Source of the DNA: Holophagae bacterium
Lineage (GTDB): Bacteria > Acidobacteriota > Holophagae > Acanthopleuribacterales > Acanthopleuribacteraceae
Assembly (NCBI GenBank): GCA_030429565.1
Contig: JAUIFE010000025.1
Coordinates: 54,970 to 118,969, forward strand
Direction of reading: 5' to 3'
Length of the DNA stretch: 64,000 bases
Part shown: one piece after another, positions 62,401 through 64,000 of the stretch
Numbering within the stretch: position 1 is the stretch's first letter
Layout: every line of letters starts with the position of its first letter
The notes under the pieces: model-generated
The model's input: only the letters and a program-made list of their open reading frames with translations
What the model was told of the DNA's origin: nothing
Database searches by the model: none
Translations under genes and position numbers: made by a program

Positions 62401-63510
62401 TTGAAAGCTCGTTTTGTGTGGATTTTATTACTGATGGTGTTTAATTGGTCCTGTTCTCAGAATCAAGTAAATCGTCCCCGAAAGATTGAAAAAAAGGTAA
62501 GTGGACGGATTGTTGTTGAGAGCGAAAAGAAAAATTTCACAGATGTTTTTGAACTTGTTGGTGTGGTGTTTTTGGAAACGAGTGATGATTCTCTTGTTGG
62601 GCGTGTCAAGAAAGTTACCTGTGATGAAGAGGGTTATATTTATCTCCTAGATCGACGGTCGAGTAAGAAGTTGTTTCGGTTTGATGAGAATGGAAAGTAT
62701 TTGAATTATTACGGAGAACATGGAGAAAGTCCCCATGGTTACACATCCTTGAACGACTTTACTTTAAGTGAAGAGCGGGTGTATATCCTGTCCGGGCGAA
62801 AGTTGCTCGCTTTTGATAAGGAAGGAGGCTTTATTCATTCTGTAAAATTGATGCCTGAATACCCTTCTACCATATTTTTTCATGCGGATTATGTCATGGG
62901 TTATGACCCTACGAGTTTGCAAAATATTTCTGTTTATGCCGGCGATTTATCTAGGGTAGATAGCTTCGCATCCTTTAATAATCGTTTTTCAAATCATGAT
63001 TGGCGACCACGCAATGCTGTAGCTGTAGTGGGTGATCGCGTTGTTGTTGCGAACGTCTTCAATACAACTTTAAACTTTTTTAAATATGGTGAAGAGGTAC
63101 GATCTGTTTATCTATTTGACGACAATCCCGAGATGGTGGAGCTAACAACGCTATCTGAGTTGAACCCGAGTCAAGAAAGCCGATTAGATAGTTTGACACA
63201 TTCTTTTTCCTTTGTTTACGCTATTGAGAATCAAATTCTTCTCGAAGAGTTCTCTTCAGTGGATTCTATTTCTCGTTTACATCTTTTAGATCCGGTGAGT
63301 TGGCATAGTCAAGTAATAGATGATGTGTACAAGGAAAAAGAGCGGTTCTATGACTATTTTGTCGGCTCTGGGGGCGACCTATTATTTGCGGTCCTAGAAA
63401 GCGAAGAAACATTTAAGGTTTTTAGGACGAAATTTCCTTCTTTTCCGATTCCCGATTTTGATCCAAGCAAGAACCCATTCTTGTTGAAAATTAAAGTTAA
63501 GAATAAGTAG
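62401..63510 (+). CDS. Six-bladed beta-propeller lipoprotein
   Basis: I place the start at TTG 62401 (369 aa): GAGGTG lies about 8 bases upstream and the resulting MKARFVWILLLMVFNWSC is a typical lipoprotein leader, with the lipidated Cys near residue 18. A GTG at 62392 is an alternative. Blade motifs are visible (GYIYLLDRRSSKKLFRFDEN, VYILSGRKLLAFDKEGG, RVVVANVFNTTLNFF, HLLDPVSWHSQVI). It belongs to the same broad six-bladed propeller group as the gene at 10536 but is not a close copy. Its codons are strongly AT-rich compared with the receptor upstream, which suggests transfer. The thioredoxin-like gene follows after 37 bases, so the two are probably one operon. Function is unknown. Confidence 0.7.
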   Translation: MKARFVWILLLMVFNWSCSQNQVNRPRKIEKKVSGRIVVESEKKNFTDVFELVGVVFLETSDDSLVGRVKKVTCDEEGYIYLLDRRSSKKLFRFDENGKYLNYYGEHGESPHGYTSLNDFTLSEERVYILSGRKLLAFDKEGGFIHSVKLMPEYPSTIFFHADYVMGYDPTSLQNISVYAGDLSRVDSFASFNNRFSNHDWRPRNAVAVVGDRVVVANVFNTTLNFFKYGEEVRSVYLFDDNPEMVELTTLSELNPSQESRLDSLTHSFSFVYAIENQILLEEFSSVDSISRLHLLDPVSWHSQVIDDVYKEKERFYDYFVGSGGDLLFAVLESEETFKVFRTKFPSFPIPDFDPSKNPFLLKIKVKNK

Positions 63511-63547
63511 ATCGAAAGAAGACCACGGTCAAATAAGTGAGGTTGTG

Positions 63548-63880
63548 ATGATTCGGTTAAGGGATGCGTATCTTTTGGTCGTATTGTGTTTGGTTCCCAT
63601 AGCTCTAGTTTCTATGTTCATTAATCATCAAAAAGATGAATCAATGCTGGTTCTGGAAAAACAGCGGGACCAAGAACGCCATCTCTTTTTTGAAAAAGAA
63701 AAGGGGTATCTTTCGCTTCTGAAGGGAGGCTTGTCTTCTATATCCACCCCCTTTGTATGGCCCGAGGGAAGAGCACTCCGCGACCAGGATGGTGTCCCAG
63801 AAATCCATAATGATAATCCTTTTGTTGTTCTTTTTTTTGGTGAACTTAGTTGTAATGCATGTCAAGAGCGTCTAACCTAG
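63548..63880 (+). pseudogene. Thioredoxin-like envelope protein, truncated after the CxxC
   Basis: The ATG at 63548 has GAGG about 6 bases upstream. The 110-residue product has an N-terminal membrane anchor (AYLLVVLCLVPIALVSMF), a charged coiled segment (KQRDQERHLFFEKEKG), then NPFVVLFFGELSCNACQERLT, ending at a stop. Cys102 and Cys105 form the CxxC expected early in a thioredoxin/AhpC-TSA-like domain, but the 80-100 residues that normally follow are absent, and I find no continuation in the other frames. It is therefore probably a 3'-truncated gene. The sequence directly after the stop (GGCGGCGCGATAAG) matches an arm of the inverted-repeat element, a possible cause. Related thioredoxin-like proteins often accompany propeller lipoproteins of this type. 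Confidence 0.6.
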
Positions 63881-64000
63881 GCGGCGCGATAAGACGAAAA
63901 AAAGAAGGTCAGAAATAAAGTAAGTGGTTCCTTTTGGTCAGGTTATAATCGCTTTACCACAAACGTATAACACACCCATTGGGTGACCAAAAAAAACCAC
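63881..64000. other. Right end: element arm and large imperfect hairpin
   Basis: No gene. GGCGCGATAAG near 63884 matches the dispersed inverted-repeat arm. Further on, 63924-63940 (core TTTTGGTCA) and 63984-64000 (core TGACCAAAA) are 17-base inverse copies with 2 mismatches; GTTATA/TATAAC and CACCCA/TGGGTG nest inside. The structure may continue beyond the window. Confidence 0.45.

Noticed and set aside
1..64000. Search for CRISPR arrays, tRNA, rRNA, prophage or IS transposase genes
   Set aside because: No regularly spaced repeats, no tRNA-like cloverleaf noticed and no transposase or integrase motifs in any frame.

Overview
The window looks like a chromosomal segment of a Gram-negative, moderately GC-rich bacterium. 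It carries outer-membrane TonB-dependent receptors, periplasmic and lipoprotein signal sequences, and CesT-type type III secretion chaperones. A giant lipopeptide assembly line together with TonB receptors, six-bladed beta-propeller lipoproteins and oversized M48 proteases recalls marine Acidobacteriota of the Acanthopleuribacter type. That taxonomic guess is inference only. No rRNA, tRNA, CRISPR array, transposase or integrase was found.

Left part (1-13.5 kb): the N-terminus of a TonB-dependent receptor cut by the window edge, a 2OG-Fe(II) oxygenase followed by a YgjP-type metallopeptidase, a LytTR response regulator whose receiver lacks the phospho-acceptor Asp, and an effector/chaperone pair (1051 aa protein plus CesT chaperone, closed by a clear terminator). 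Then come a complete TonB-dependent receptor, an AT-rich tract with a beta-propeller lipoprotein gene, a small membrane protein and an NTF2-like secreted protein.

Middle (13.8-23.4 kb): a second CesT chaperone with a proline/glycine-rich candidate effector and a strong terminator, then two tandem paralogues of about 1170 aa that fuse zinc ribbons, membrane segments and an M48 zinc protease to long C-terminal regions. The second ends 8 bp from the oppositely transcribed biosynthetic operon.

Right part (23.45-58.75 kb): one minus-strand operon of four genes, each overlapping the next by 4 bp, encoding about 11,770 residues of NRPS/PKS. Read in order of transcription: FAAL-ACP-C-A(Ser)-PCP; docking-C-A(Asn-like)-PCP-[truncated E]-C-A(beta-Ala-like)-PCP-C-A(beta-Ala-like)-PCP-C-A(Asn-like)+N-MT-PCP-C-A-PCP; docking-C-A-PCP-KS(His to Leu)-PCP-C-A-PCP; KS-cMT-ACP-TE. 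The predicted product is a fatty-acylated peptide of about eight residues starting acyl-Ser-Asn, containing two probable beta-amino acids and an N-methylated Asn-like residue, extended at its C-terminus by a C-methylated two-carbon ketide unit and released by the thioesterase. Neither PKS module has an acyltransferase, so malonyl loading must come from elsewhere. Several domains are atypical: truncated E, a C domain without its catalytic His, a KS without its second His, and distinct docking tails. I see no close description of this exact architecture from memory, so it is the best candidate for an undescribed system here.

Far right (59.6-64 kb): another TonB-dependent receptor, divergent from the NRPS operon, then an AT-rich tract with a second beta-propeller lipoprotein and a thioredoxin-like gene that stops just after its CxxC. 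The two receptor/propeller neighbourhoods share a diverged dispersed repeat. A separate inverted-repeat element occurs at about 3.74 and 59.1 kb, with a fragment at the truncated thioredoxin gene.
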